From positions 193,447,654-193,511,653 of the forward strand of contig JARDYH010000001.1 in the NCBI GenBank assembly GCA_029215795.1: a stretch of 64,000 nt of DNA, read 5' to 3'. Each line of letters opens with the position of its first letter. The stretch's first letter is position 1. Below, in pieces: positions 1 through 10,398 of the stretch. The position numbers and the translations under genes are program-made. Source of the stretch: Anniella stebbinsi. Its lineage: Eukaryota; Chordata; Lepidosauria; Squamata; Anniellidae. The notes under the pieces were generated by a model. It was not told the DNA's origin and ran no database searches. It saw only the letters and a list, made by a program, of their open reading frames with translations.

Positions 1-700
1 AACAACCGTCCGTTGTGTTGCTTCTTGTGTCGTGTGGAGGGCAACACACAATGGACACTGAATTTAAGGTACACTATTTTAGTGAATTAATCAATGTGGA
101 AAAACAACGGGCTTGCACATTGTTTATCCGGAGCCCCGTTGATTAACATGTCGTGTGGAGGGTATTCCCCCTCCGTCGAGTGGGTTATTCCATTTTCAAT
201 AGAGTTCTCAGGCAGGAGCGACCAGAAGTACCCCGCCCGCTCTTACACAGCCTGCAGAACTCTATGGCTGATGGGGTGGGGCCAGGAGGACTAATGGTGG
301 AGGGAGGAGCACCAGCCACCCAGATGGACGTGGGGACTTTCAGCCGCTCAACGGACGGCGGAGCAACATGTCATGTGGGGAGTGCCCCCTGCTTAGCATA
401 CTATGAGTACACATTATCCCCCCTCCCTTGCCTAAAGTGTCGTCCGAATGCTGCCAGTCGCTCATATTGGGCTCTGGGCACACCCACTGCTGGCTTGCGA
501 CCCATGGGAAATTTCCTGGGTGGCAATCCAGCCTTTGGGTTGGAAAAGGTCCCCTACCCTTGCAACAGACCCAATAAAAGAGGAAGGCCTTTCTGCAATG
601 CAAACAAAGAGGAATGTGTCTTATTCTGAGAAGAAGCTGTTCTACAAAATCAGGCCCATAACTTCGAATGGCCAATGTTCATTCATGGACAGATGATAAC
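1..700. repeat. Unclassified repeat-like sequence, window edge
   Basis: A short theme, ATGTCGTGTGGAGGG or a close variant, occurs three times, near 27, 147 and 367, embedded in GC-richer sequence than the flank. This suggests a fragment of a mobile element cut by the window edge. A 158-codon frame at 153-629 crosses it, but I recognise no domain, the composition is Pro/Gly/Cys-rich, and overlapping frames are open on the other strand, so I do not call a gene. The element class is unknown. Confidence 0.3.
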
Positions 701-762
701 TGAAGCAGGGCTTGGTTTGTTGAAGATGGCAAGGTAAGTGACGCAGGGGCAGAAAGTGACTT

Positions 763-1082
763 TAGGCTGACCATATGAAAAGGAGGACAGGGCTCATGTA
801 ACTTTAACTGTTGTAGATGAAAGGGAATTTCAGCCAGTGTTATTTGTATGCAATTAGTTCCTGGTGAAATTCCCTCTTCAACACAACAGTTAAAGTTGCA
901 GGCACTATACTAGAGTGACCATATACAAAAGAAGGCAGGGCCCCTGCAACTTTAACTGTTGTGATGAAGAGGGACTTTCACCAGGAACTAATTGCATACA
1001 AATGACACTGGCTGAAATTCCCTTTTCTCTACAACTGATAAAGTTACATGAGCCCTGTCCTCCTTTTCATATGGTCAGCCTA
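763..1082 (-). mobile_element. Family A palindromic hAT-like MITE, copy 1
   Basis: Starts TAGGCTGACCATATG and ends CATATGGTCAGCCTA, so the termini are inverted repeats. The whole 320 bp is nearly self-complementary apart from an asymmetric centre of about 50 bp. That centre runs in the opposite direction to copies 2, 3, 6 and 7, so this copy is in minus orientation. The flanking 8 bp (AGTGACTT and AGAATGTG) match poorly, so the target duplication has decayed or the copy is old. No coding capacity. Confidence 0.8.
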
Positions 1083-2624
1083 AGAATGTGTCTATGGTAT
1101 GAGGTAGATTTTACTATACTCAGCGGTATACAAATGCCACAAATAAATACATAAAAAATGTAAGTCCCAGGCCTTGCAGAAAGTTACAGGTTAAAACCAC
1201 CACCTCGAATTAGGCCTGGAAGCATATCATCAGCCACTGCAGTTGGCAAAGCAACATTTAACAAGAGACCAGAGGCAAAATCCAACCTAAGTCCTATATA
1301 GAGTAGACGCTTGAAATAAATGGCACTTAAGTTAGTCATGACTAATTTAAATCCCATTCCTTTCTCTTTTTAATTCCTTTTTATTATTATTTTCACAAAT
1401 CATAATTTCAATGGGTCTACTCAAAGTAGGATTTCTGTTGGATTATACCTCAGCTGCAGCATTTTGCACCAACAGAAGCTTCTGAGTCATCTTAAAGGGC
1501 AGTCCATGTATTGCATATTACAGTACTTAAGCCGTGATGTGTATAGTGTGGTGGGGGCCCTATCCACCCACTAGAGTGATGCAATCTGAGTGGCAGGTGT
1601 AACTGACAGAAATCTGCTCCAGAGACTAAAAAGCACTTTTTACCACATTTGGGGTTTTTTTTGGGGGGGGGGGAGGTTTTTTTTTAAAAAAAATATCTCG
1701 AGGTTTTTCCTCCCAGCCTCTTCATAAAGAAATTTGCACGTTTCGGTAAGCGCTTGTGAAAAAACAAAAAAACAAAAACAGCCCAAACAAAATGATCACC
1801 CCTACCTACTAGGGCAGTGATTTTTAAGCTGCCTTCCTTCAGGGAACCGCTCCTTAGCCATGTAACTCCTAGAGACTTCTGAGAATTTGGGAAAAGGTGC
1901 AAGGGTACACAGTTGGTTCATATGGTCACAGGCCTCCTGGGCCTCCCGTGTCCTCTGCAGCTTGAGTACATGCTAGAACACACCCAGTAATCTCCTGTGG
2001 CTGCACATTACAGGGGAAAGATCAGCAGTAGTGGGCAAGATGACTTCCAGGGAAGCATGTCTGCTTCTCCTCATCACCTCGTTGGGGGACACTTCATTAG
2101 TTGCTAAGGAACCCCAGAGTTCCCAGAACACAATTTGCAAAGCACGAACCTAGAGGGTTACTGTAGCTCTGTATTTTCTGCCCACACAGCCCCCCATTGT
2201 GTTTCACTACTATTGAACTATTCATCAGGCCCATTCTTTCCTCTTGTCAACTCCCATCGAGCTGAATTTGCCTCTCTCAATGAGTCCAATTAGACAAAAA
2301 GGACTTGCCAAAAAGGCAAGTACACTGCATGCCTGTACCAAAACCCCAGTATATTCCACAGAGAGAAAAGCATAGAAGCGGGATCATAAGGTCCACCTCC
2401 ATTTTCCTGTGACTTAAAAAAAAATGATGTTGAATATGATGTGCAGACTGTTTCTGAGCATGGCACGGTGTGATGATTCTCTTCCACCAGGATCAGCTTG
2501 TAACATTAACATTTCCCTAGCCAAAAGAGTACTTCACCCATAGACTAACATTTTATCAATGCTCAGCAGAGGATAATTTGGCTTTGAATCCAATTCCCAA
2601 ATAATTAACACCTACCATTTGGGC
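1083..2624. other. No gene recognised
   Basis: Unique-looking AT-rich sequence. A homopolymer cluster of T, G and A lies at about 1656-1691. No splice-flanked open frame, RNA gene or transposon end was recognised. Confidence 0.4.
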
Positions 2625-2859
2625 TGTGGACAAAAGGATTTTGTATTCATTTTGTTGACAGACTTATTTGAGAGCGCTGAGGCAATGCTGTTTGACAATT
2701 CCTGCACATACTTCATTTTTGCAGAGGAAAGCTTCAGCTATCTGTCCAATCAATTATGCAGGCAAAATGAATTTCATCATAATTCTGTCAACAAAATGCT
2801 AACTTGCTTTAAATTATTCGTTCAGCAAAATAAATTAACTTAAAATCCTTTTGTCCACA
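2625..2859. mobile_element. Fold-back element with exact 19-bp terminal inverted repeats
   Basis: The 19 bases starting TGTGGACAAAAGG at 2625 are matched exactly by their reverse complement ending at 2859. A second exact inverted pair lies inside: CATTTTGTTGACAG at 2648-2661 and its complement at 2785-2798. The arrangement fits a small non-autonomous DNA transposon of 235 bp. A 74-codon frame spanning it is a by-product of the A/T-rich arms. No clear target duplication was seen, so the superfamily is undetermined. Confidence 0.6.
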
Positions 2860-3413
2860 AAATAGATTTAAGCATTTAGGGAAGTCTTGTAAATAGTATC
2901 TTCTGTTAGTTTAGTGTGCATGATGCAAATATATGGCTTAACTGATCTTCACTCTGGCTCTGGCTGTTCTACTCTTTCCCTTCATGTTAAGGTCAGGCTC
3001 AAATCAAAGGCGGCTTATCCAAACTGCAGGATGACAACATTGAGTGGCTGGAGCAAGCGATAGGATCTGTTCCCCCCTCTACCCCCACTTGTCTTCCCCC
3101 AGTTTTTATTTAATCACAGGCAATTGGCAAAGCAGAGCTTAACACAGGTTTTAATTGTAGCGTTCTCTGGCAAATCAGCCTGTCAGTCAGACAAACAGGC
3201 CTGCCTGATCCTTGGAGTATGAGTCTGACAAGGAGTTTCTTAGACAAAGCTGAGCATGAAAGAGCAGACTATATAAAGTGAATGTCCTGGCTAGCTTGTA
3301 AAACCCTGTCATACACATACACATTGAGGGCTTACTCAATCTCAACGTTGCCCGTGTAGCTGTAGCCACAGTCTTGCAGGGGTGATATGTATGATAAACT
3401 GTCTATATGTAAT
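2860..3413. other. No gene recognised
   Basis: Mixed-composition sequence with no recognisable exon or transposon terminus. A pyrimidine/purine-skewed stretch (3065-3120) is present. Confidence 0.4.
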
Positions 3414-3965
3414 GGGATGTCCCTACACTGCTGCTTTAAAGCGGTTTATAACAGTAGTGACAACTGTTTTGGAGTATGTCCTGGGCCCCCACAGTTGTCA
3501 CTGCAGTTTTAAAGCGCTTTAAAGCGGTTTATAACTAGGGTGACCAGATAAAATCCAGGTCAGGGCTCATGTAAATTTAACAGTAGTAGAGAAAAGGGAA
3601 TTTCAGCCAGTGTCATTTGTATGCAATTAGTTCCTGGTGAAATTCCCTCTCCATCACAACTGTTAAAGTTGCAGGGGCCCTGCCTTCTTTTGTATATGGT
3701 CACTCTAGCATAGTGCATGCACCTTTAACTGCTGTGATGAAGAGGGAATATCACCAGGAACTCATTGCATACAAATGACACTGGCTGAAAATTCCCTTTT
3801 CTCTACAACTGTTAAAGTTACATGAGCCCTGACCTGGATTTTATCTGGTCACCCTATTTATAACAGTACTGATAACTGTGGGGCCCTGGACACACTCCAA
3901 AACAGTTGTTACTACTGTTATAAAGTGTGTTAAAGTGCTTTAAAACAGCAGTGTAGATCCTGCCC
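3414..3965. mobile_element. Family B hairpin element, split by a family A insertion
   Basis: Left part 3414-3535 and right part 3857-3965 join to about 223 bp of inverted-repeat sequence. It is built from CTACACTGCTG, TTTAAAGCGGTTTATAAC and AGTGACAACTGTTTTGG modules repeated in both orientations. The break lies in the middle of a TTTATAAC module, which is duplicated on both sides of the insertion. Other copies lie at 9072, 10259, 22450, 30031 and 61515. No coding capacity. Confidence 0.75.
3536..3856 (+). mobile_element. Family A MITE, copy 2, inserted in family B
   Basis: Termini TAGGGTGACCAGAT and ATCTGGTCACCCTA bound 321 bp. The direct repeat TTTATAAC flanks it exactly (3528-3535 and 3857-3864). 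An 8-bp duplication with TA(G)GGTGACC-type ends is the signature of hAT superfamily transposons. The subterminal AAAATCCAGGTCAGGGC variant is shared with the copy at 18540 and occurs in both arms. Confidence 0.88.
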
Positions 3966-4149
3966 TTGCAGCAGTGGGAGTAACCTGTTGCCCCTTGAAG
4001 GGGAGACAGGAAGATTAAAGCCCTGTAACTGTGGCAAATCATAACCCAGGAGTTTGGACTTAGTGACTATGGAAAAGTCGTATGTGACTTTGAAAACACA
4101 CACTTCATTTCTTCAGCATAGCCCAAGATACAGTTGAACTCAGGGTATG

Positions 4150-4701
4150 TAGGCTGACCATATGAAAAGGAGGACAGGGCTCATGTAACTTTAACAGTTG
4201 TAGAGAAAAGGGAATTTCAGCCAGTGTCATTTGTATGCAATTAGTTCCTGGTGAAATTTCCTCTTCATCACAACAGTTAAAGGTGCAGGGGCCCTGCCTT
4301 CTTTTGTATGTGGTCACTCTGGTATAGTGCCTGCAACTTTAACTGTTGGGATGAAGAGGGAATTTCACCAAGAACTAATTGCATACAAATTTAAGAAAGC
4401 TATAAAGACTGTTCTCTTCCAGCAGGCATATCCAGTGGAATTTTAGAATGTTTTAAGGATGTTTTTAGGATGTTTTAGAATTTTTTATGCAATTTTAATA
4501 ATATGTGTCATGTTTTAATCAGTTTTATGTATTTTATCATGTTGTTGTTCCCCGCCTCGATCCAGACGGAGAGGCGGGTAAGAAATAAATTGTTATTATT
4601 ATTATTATTATTGTTATTAAATGACACTGGCTGAAATTCCCTTTTCTCTACAACTGTTAAAGTTACATGAGCCCTGACCTCCTTTTCATATGGCCAGCCT
4701 A
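4150..4701 (+). mobile_element. Family A MITE, copy 3, interrupted by an L2 tail
   Basis: Ends TAGGCTGACCATATG and CATATGGCCAGCCTA. After GCATACAAAT at 4390 the element stops and resumes with GACACTGGCTG at about 4623. The sequence between is the 3' end of an L2-group LINE. The flanking 8 bp do not match, so its own target duplication is not visible. Confidence 0.8.
4391..4618 (+). mobile_element. L2-group LINE, 5'-truncated 3' end
   Basis: Only the final part of the element is present: a T-rich 3' UTR, the conserved CCCGCCTCGATCCAGACGG block that precedes AGGCGGGTAAGAAATAA, and a terminal ATT repeat (about 4592-4615). The same terminal block ends the long L2 copy at 14468-17066. AAAT flanks both ends (4387-4390 and 4619-4622), a short target duplication consistent with target-primed reverse transcription into the A element. 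Confidence 0.75.
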
Positions 4702-5286
4702 GTATTGAGAAGTACCACTTGGGCCTAATCCTCACTGAGGGAGAAAAGCAAGGTTTGGCTTGGACCAATTCAGATTGCAGGTGGGAGCTTGAACAGCATT
4801 CTCACTCAGGCAACAGGAGCACCCTCCAAAAGGCAGAGGTTAAGTCACATCAAGCATGCTGCTGCTGCCAGGGCCCATTAACAATCCAGGACCCCCAGCA
4901 GAGGGCACTTCAGCCAGTGGCCCCACAAATCTGGAGCAGGCCCAGGATTCACTGGGTTTCGAAGGGCACCTACTCCATTTTACTTAACATAGATTAACTA
5001 TCTGGTAACTGTGATGTCCTAACAATCAACGTAGTTAAATGCAGGGGGAGGGTAATTTTTATACTTTTATGGCATGCCAATTGATAAGATGGAAATTTTA
5101 ATTTGTGAGTGATATTTAAATGATGTTAGTGTTCAGTAGTATTGGACCGCAGTGTGTGTTCATGTGTATATATGTGGAGAAGCAAAGGTATTTATTTTGG
5201 AATTTTATGCAAACTTACCTGTGTGGTCTGAACTGAAAACTAAATTTTCTTTAGACAGAGAAAATGACGCATAAGTTATGGTAGGC

Positions 5287-5397
5287 GACCTGGTGCCCTC
5301 CAAATATTTTGAACTGTAAGCCCCCAGCCAGCATGTTCAGTGGTCAGGGATTATGGGAGTTGTAGTCCAAACCATCTGGAGGGCACAGTCCCTGTTA
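5287..5397. mobile_element. Family D hAT-like element fragment
   Basis: Contains GGTGCCCTCCAAATATTTTG at the left and the near-complementary ATCTGGAGGGCAC at the right, with GGGAGTTGTAGTCCAA between. This is the core of a dispersed imperfect-palindrome family also seen at 17549, 26430, 27657, 58410 and 63263. Confidence 0.6.
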
Positions 5398-7323
5398 TAT
5401 AGAATGGACGGATAGCTTTGGGAGTAGATCTTTTGATTCAGATAAATTCTGGTGTCAACGTCTTTAGAAAGTTCATGGAGGGAGAATTCAAGGAGAAATA
5501 AATAAGTGACGGTGTATATGGAAATTAACATCGCAGTGCATACATGAAAGGGAAGGGAGGAGAAATAGTGATTCATTATTATGCCTGAACTAGCGTTACA
5601 TATTCATGAATTCCAAGGTAATGTATTATATCTTTTCTCTATTGCTTAGTTAATAAATCAGCGCTTGATTATAAAGGATCTGGATAGAAGAGCAGCCTTT
5701 CCAGAAAGTGGCTTTGGCAGATGAACAACAGATACGTGAAGAATTTTGTCCTCTGACCATCTTTCGTTTTGAAAACGGAAAGGAGGGGAAAAGGAATGTG
5801 GCACTGGCTTGTTATAGCTAAGCCTCGCAGACAATTCTAGCAGCAGATAACTATCCCTGATGGATTGAGGTTGTAGGCCTTTGCTTGGCTTGATTTCCAT
5901 TATCCCTGCCTGACAGCCAGCAGAATGTCTATTAACAAGTGCCAAAGAGGTTATGGAAGTGCCATGCAAACCATACTGATCTCAAGCTAGTAGGTCTGTC
6001 TATATGATCTATGAAAAATTTACACCTGCACCGCACTTTCAGAGTTGTCCAATCCATCAAATAGATCCTTCAAGGGTCACTGCTCTTCATAAGAACATAA
6101 CAGATTTCAGGAATAGGGGAAGGGAGAAAAGGTCCAGTCCAAAATTGCTTGACCTCTATTTGGCTCCTTTTCATCTTGCCTTCCTGGTTCCCTTCTCCCC
6201 TCCCCCACAGCACTCTTCGTTCTTGTACCCTCTTCCAAAAACAAATTTGTTTGACTCTCAGTTGCTAGCAGTGGCTCATTCTTCATTCTTCCCTATTCGA
6301 CTCACAAACAGCCACACAATGATAAAGGTGATCATGGTGTCCTTCAGATGAACTGCTTCAATTGGAGGTAGAGTGAGGATTTCCCTGCTCGCAGCCCCCT
6401 TGACTCCCCCTTACCCTCTCCCCCAACCCGGAGCTGCCACCACCAGGACTTACCTATAAATTGAGTAAGAGGGAGATTTTGCTACTTCCTTGGGCTGACT
6501 CTGTCCCAGTCTAAAAGTTAACAAATAATCTCCGATGCTCATCATTTCACTACAATGTGGATATTTCTGAGCTAGTGCTGTGCTGAATCCTGCCCCTGTT
6601 TTGGGGAACTTTTTCTCTCCCTGTGAAAGAGACTTTTTTCTGCCTCTTTCACAGCGAGGGGGAGAATTTTGGAGAATTTTCTCCTTGGGGAAAGGGACAG
6701 CATTTCCATATACCTTTTAAAAAGTATAGCTGGTTGTTGAGGAGTCTTCTTTCCATTTTTATTTTTTTTAAAAACTCCCCCGGCACTTGGAGGAGCCCAG
6801 CAGTTCTTCATGAATGCCTATTGGAATTCATGTGACGTCGCCCTCTCCAAGAAACAACCAGTAAGAACTCCTGAGCTCCTGCAAGTGCCAGGGGTGCTTA
6901 AAAAAAAAAAATTAAAAATAGAAGACCCCTCAAAGATGTCTACACTTAAAAAGGTATGCGAAAACACTGTCCCCGTCCCCAAGGAGAAAATTCTCTGAAA
7001 TTCTCTCCTCTCCCAGCCTCTTTCAAACTTTTCAGCAGAGCATTACTCTGAGCATTGAGGGTATAGTTATCTTGTGCAAATACTTGATGTGTAACTCAGA
7101 TAAGGCAGTCCTATTACTACTTAACATGTCATCACTTTCCAGTAAGGATTGTCATCCCAGCAACTTTGCACTGCAGCGCATTAGACATTGGATAAGGAAT
7201 CTGCTATTGGATACAGTGCCCATCATCCCTGGCCATTGTCCATGCTGGCTGAGATTGATGAATATAAGAGTCCCCCAACATCTCAAAGGTCAAAATTCCC
7301 CTACTCGTGCATTAGAGGATCAG
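5398..7323. other. No gene recognised
   Basis: No exon or RNA gene recognised. Frames of up to 115 codons (for example 6004-6351) show no domain and no coding-like composition. Short A/T runs occur at 6768 and 6900. Confidence 0.4.
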
Positions 7324-7331
7324 TAATAAAT

Positions 7332-7843
7332 TAGGGTGCCAGATGCAAGGAGACAGGGGCCCCCTCTACAAGATTTCACTTTGACACCCGGTTGCCCAAT
7401 TATGCGCATATACGGAGAAGTGCACTTACTCCTAATACCTATTCACGAGAGGCGGTGAAGCGCATTACAGGCTGTATGAAACACGCTTTAAAGTTGTTGA
7501 CATGCAGAGAATCGCATGTTTACATGGCCATAAGGCGCTTTAACTCCCGCGGTAAATTTTAAGTTGCTATTTAACGCGCATTCAATAATGCGCATAAGCA
7601 GAGATAAAAAGCGCCTTGACCCCCGATTTGCACTCTGCTCTTGTAGAGATAAAATCCATAATGCGCCTTGAAAGAGCTTTAAATCGCTCTTGTAGAGGCA
7701 CCCAGGTACCTTTAAGGGTTGTGTTGCAGAGGGGATTTCAGCAGGTCTAACTTACCATGAAAGCTGCACCAGCTGGAATTCCTTCTTCTACACAGCTATT
7801 AAAGATGCAAGCGCCCTGCCCCCTTTTGCATCTATCTGCCCTA
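7332..7843. mobile_element. Divergent family A-like element with a family C insertion
   Basis: Termini TAGGGTGCCAGATGCAA and TTGCATCTATCTGCCCTA are inverted repeats of the A type. Right of the interruption, modules ACCTTTAAGGGTTGTG, GGGATTTCAGCAGG and TGGAATTCC correspond to family A internal modules. The middle (about 7360-7698) is a family C element. The target duplication is not clear, and divergence is higher than in other copies. Confidence 0.6.
7360..7698 (-). mobile_element. Family C GCGC-rich MITE, copy 1
   Basis: Ends CCCTCTACAAG and CTTGTAGAGG are inverted repeats. The interior is marked by repeated ATGCGCATAA, GCGCTTTAA and TTTAACGCGCATT motifs, some in both orientations. The same modules make up 59320-59678. 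The unusually high density of GCGC in an AT-rich region marks it as foreign to its flank. No open frame of note. Confidence 0.7.
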
Positions 7844-8245
7844 AATAACTTCAGATGAGAAACACAAATGCTTTTCCTTTAAAAGCTAAGCAGCCATTTA
7901 ACCAGAGGAACACTGACAAAAATCAATGATTTCTTGATTATTTGGGCAGATACCAATGTGTACATAGTATAACAGAAGTTGTAGAGTTTTATGTTCGATG
8001 CCAAGCTTTTCTTCAGAGTACATACTTCCAGTAAATTGAGGTAAAATGCCACGATTCAGTGTGCCACAGTGAAGGAGAAAATAGCTTCATCCCTGAAGGC
8101 ACCATCAGACAACAACACAAACTTAATATGAATCACTGCAGATAGGGAAGAGGCAAGAAGCTGAACACATGGGAAAATTATAGCTATGGGGAGCACTGGA
8201 ACATCAATAGCTGCAGAATGTCCCTCTTCTAGGAGCAAGGAGGGT

Positions 8246-9055
8246 ATTCAGTGAAATTTGAACAATATTCAAACACAGGAGAACAGACAGTAGCTCCCAC
8301 CAAAAGGCAGAGGCTGTCTCATTGAATACAGGCAGGGGTCCATGGGATCAGGATACTTCAGAGAGAATGCCTTCTCCCTTATCATCCTGCCCAGATACTG
8401 AGGTCATCAGCTGAGGCACTCCTGGTGGTTCCCTATGGTAGGGTGACCATATGAAAAGGAGGACAGGGCTCCTGTATCTTTAACAGTTGTCTAGAAAAGG
8501 GAATTTCAGCAGATGTCCTTTGCATGCATGCAGCACCTGGTGATATTCCCTCTTCTTCACAACAGTTAAAGCTGCAGGAGACCTGCCTGGTGACCAGACA
8601 CAAAAGAGGGCAGGGCTCCTGCAGCTTTAACTGTTGTGATGAAGAGGGAATATCACTAGGTGCTGCATGCATGCAAAGGACAACTGCTGAAAGTCCCTTT
8701 ATTAGACAACTGTTAAAGATACAGGAGCCCTGTCCTCCTTTTCATATGGTCACCTTACCCTACGGCCCAGTTGGAGTCCACCTGGAGGAGAGTCTTCAGT
8801 GTGGTTATTCCCTCTCTGTGGAATTCCTTGCCTCTGGATGTCAGGCAGGCATCAACAATTGTGTTGTTTCCGTCGCAAGCTGAAGACATTTTTATTTCAA
8901 AACAGCCCCTCCCCATGAGTTTTTTAATTGGTACTCTTTTTTAAAATAATTGGTAAGATGGTGTTTTTATTACTTTTATCTTTTATTGTTCATCTCTCCA
9001 GAATCTGTTTAAATGTGAAACAGTATATACATGTTGTAAATAAAATGAATGAATG
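8246..9055 (+). mobile_element. LINE 3'-end fragment split by a family A element
   Basis: Segments 8246-8438 and 8758-9055 read as one LINE 3' region. They include the CTCTGTGGAATTCCTTGCC and GGATGTCAGGCAGGC type motifs common to L2/CR1-group C-terminal coding and UTR sequence, then a T-rich UTR ending AATAAAATGAATGAATG. The central 319 bp belong to a family A element flanked by CCCTATGG and CCCTACGG. Frames are broken. Confidence 0.55.
8439..8757. mobile_element. Family A MITE, copy 4 (TGCATGCATG subfamily)
   Basis: TAGGGTGACCATATG to CATATGGTCACCTTA, 319 bp. The 8-bp flanks CCCTATGG (8431-8438) and CCCTACGG (8758-8765) agree at 7 of 8. The internal TGCATGCATGCAGCACCTGG variant replaces TTGTATGCAATTAGTTCC of other copies, and its complement occurs in the opposite arm, defining a second subfamily (also 20340, 25048, 51198, 52187). 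The 119-codon frame across it is an artefact of the symmetrical arms. Confidence 0.85.
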
Positions 9056-9071
9056 TGGTCAACCCAGTTAT

Positions 9072-9220
9072 AGGGTGGATCTACACTGCTGTTTTAAAGT
9101 GCTTTAAAGCGGTTTATAACAGTAGTGACAACTGTTTTGGAGTGTGTCCTCCAGAACAGTTGTCACTACTGTTATAAACCACTTTAAAGCACTTTAAAAC
9201 AGCAGTGTAGATCCTGCCCT
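9072..9220. mobile_element. Family B hairpin element, best-preserved copy
   Basis: AGGGTGGATCTACACTGCTG at the left and its complement at the right enclose about 149 bp. The arms (TTTAAAGTGCTTTAAAGC, GGTTTATAACAGTAGTGACA) pair almost without mismatch around a centre of only a few bases near 9147. Transcribed, it would form one long hairpin. No coding capacity. The superfamily is unknown because no target duplication was clear. Confidence 0.75.
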
Positions 9221-9772
9221 GGTGCTGGCTTGTATAGTTCTAGAGAAGGCAATGGTCATACGCCAATTTGATGTCCTACCTAAAGGCAGAAATTACATTG
9301 GTTGGGTTGTATCCTCCCTCCAAAACTGTGAATATAACTGCAAATCATCCATTGAGTTCTGACTCTCACTACTTGGACACACCTGGTACATTGCCAGTGC
9401 TTAACTGCATACAGCCAGTCTTAAATAAAACAGCCATTTACTGTCTTCTGTCTTCCAGCCATAACAACCTTATCTTTCACATATGGCAAAAATATACTGG
9501 AAAACAAATGGCGATTCATTGTTTTTGTGGCTGAAAATGCAATAAGAGTCTTACGGAATCAGCTAAAACTTTGCCTAACAATTATATTTCTGACACTACC
9601 ATTTATCTACCATTTCAGCAGCTTTTTACACTACTGCTTACTAGATAAATGTTGAAATGCAGTTTTGGGCAATAATAATGTGTGTCTGTTTGTATGTTAC
9701 ATTGACGAACAGAAAGAACTTTTTTAATACCCTGCTTTACAATTAATTATACAAGCTAAATGGCTACTTAGC

Positions 9773-10092
9773 TAGGCTGACCATATGAAAAGGAGGACAG
9801 GGTTCATGTAACTTTAACAGTTATAGAGAAAAGGGAATTTCAGCCAGAGTAATTTGTATGCAATTAGTTCCTGGTGAAATTCCCTCTTCATCACAACAGT
9901 TAAAGTTGCAGGCACTATATTAGTGTGACCATATACAAAAGAAGGCAGGGCCCCTGCAACTTTAACTGTTGTGATGAAGAGGGAATTTCACCAGGAACTA
10001 ATTGCATACAAATGACACTGGCTGAAATTCCTTTTTCTCTACAACTGTTAAAGTTACATGAGTCCTGTCCTCCTTTTTATATGGTCAGCCTA
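9773..10092 (-). mobile_element. Family A MITE, copy 5
   Basis: TAGGCTGACCATATG to ATATGGTCAGCCTA, 320 bp. ACTTAGC is present immediately outside both ends (shifted by one base), consistent with a slightly eroded 8-bp duplication. The asymmetric centre runs as in copy 1, giving minus orientation. Confidence 0.82.
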
Positions 10093-10258
10093 ACTTAGCA
10101 GTTAAAAATCCTTTCAACAGTTGTGTGAGGAAATCAAGCCATAGATGAAATGAGAAATGGCATTATTGGTTCAGGGTGGATAACAGTTACCTGGATAACT
10201 TGAGCTAAAAGCAGAAGTATTTGGATTGACTTGACATTGATTTAATACCATTGACTTT

Positions 10259-10398
10259 GAGCCTATCTACACACGCAGAATAAAACACTTTGAATTCATT
10301 TTGAAAACTGTATATGGAGTGTGTCCTGGGCCCCAACAGTTCTCAAAACTGTTACAAACTGTTTTAAACCATTTTGAAGCAGTAGCATAGATAGGCTC
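10259..10398. mobile_element. Family B-related hairpin element
   Basis: GAGCCTATCTACAC at the left and GATAGGCTC at the right are inverted. The interior carries GGAGTGTGTCCTGGGCCCCA and AAACTGTT modules as in the 3414 copy. This and the 30031 copy share GAGCCTATCTAC ends, while the 3414 and 9072 copies end in GGATCTACAC, so at least two terminal variants exist. Confidence 0.6.

Noticed and set aside
153..629. 158-codon open frame near the window start
   Set aside because: No domain recognised. Frames on both strands are open in the same GC-richer repeat-like sequence. No splice or promoter context.
1081..1090. 8-bp duplication for family A copy 1
   Set aside because: The flanks AGTGACTT and AGAATGTG agree at only 4 of 8, no better than is expected with some composition bias.
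8524..8883. 119-codon frame
   Set aside because: It runs across a family A palindrome into a LINE tail. Equivalent frames appear on both strands because the element is self-complementary.
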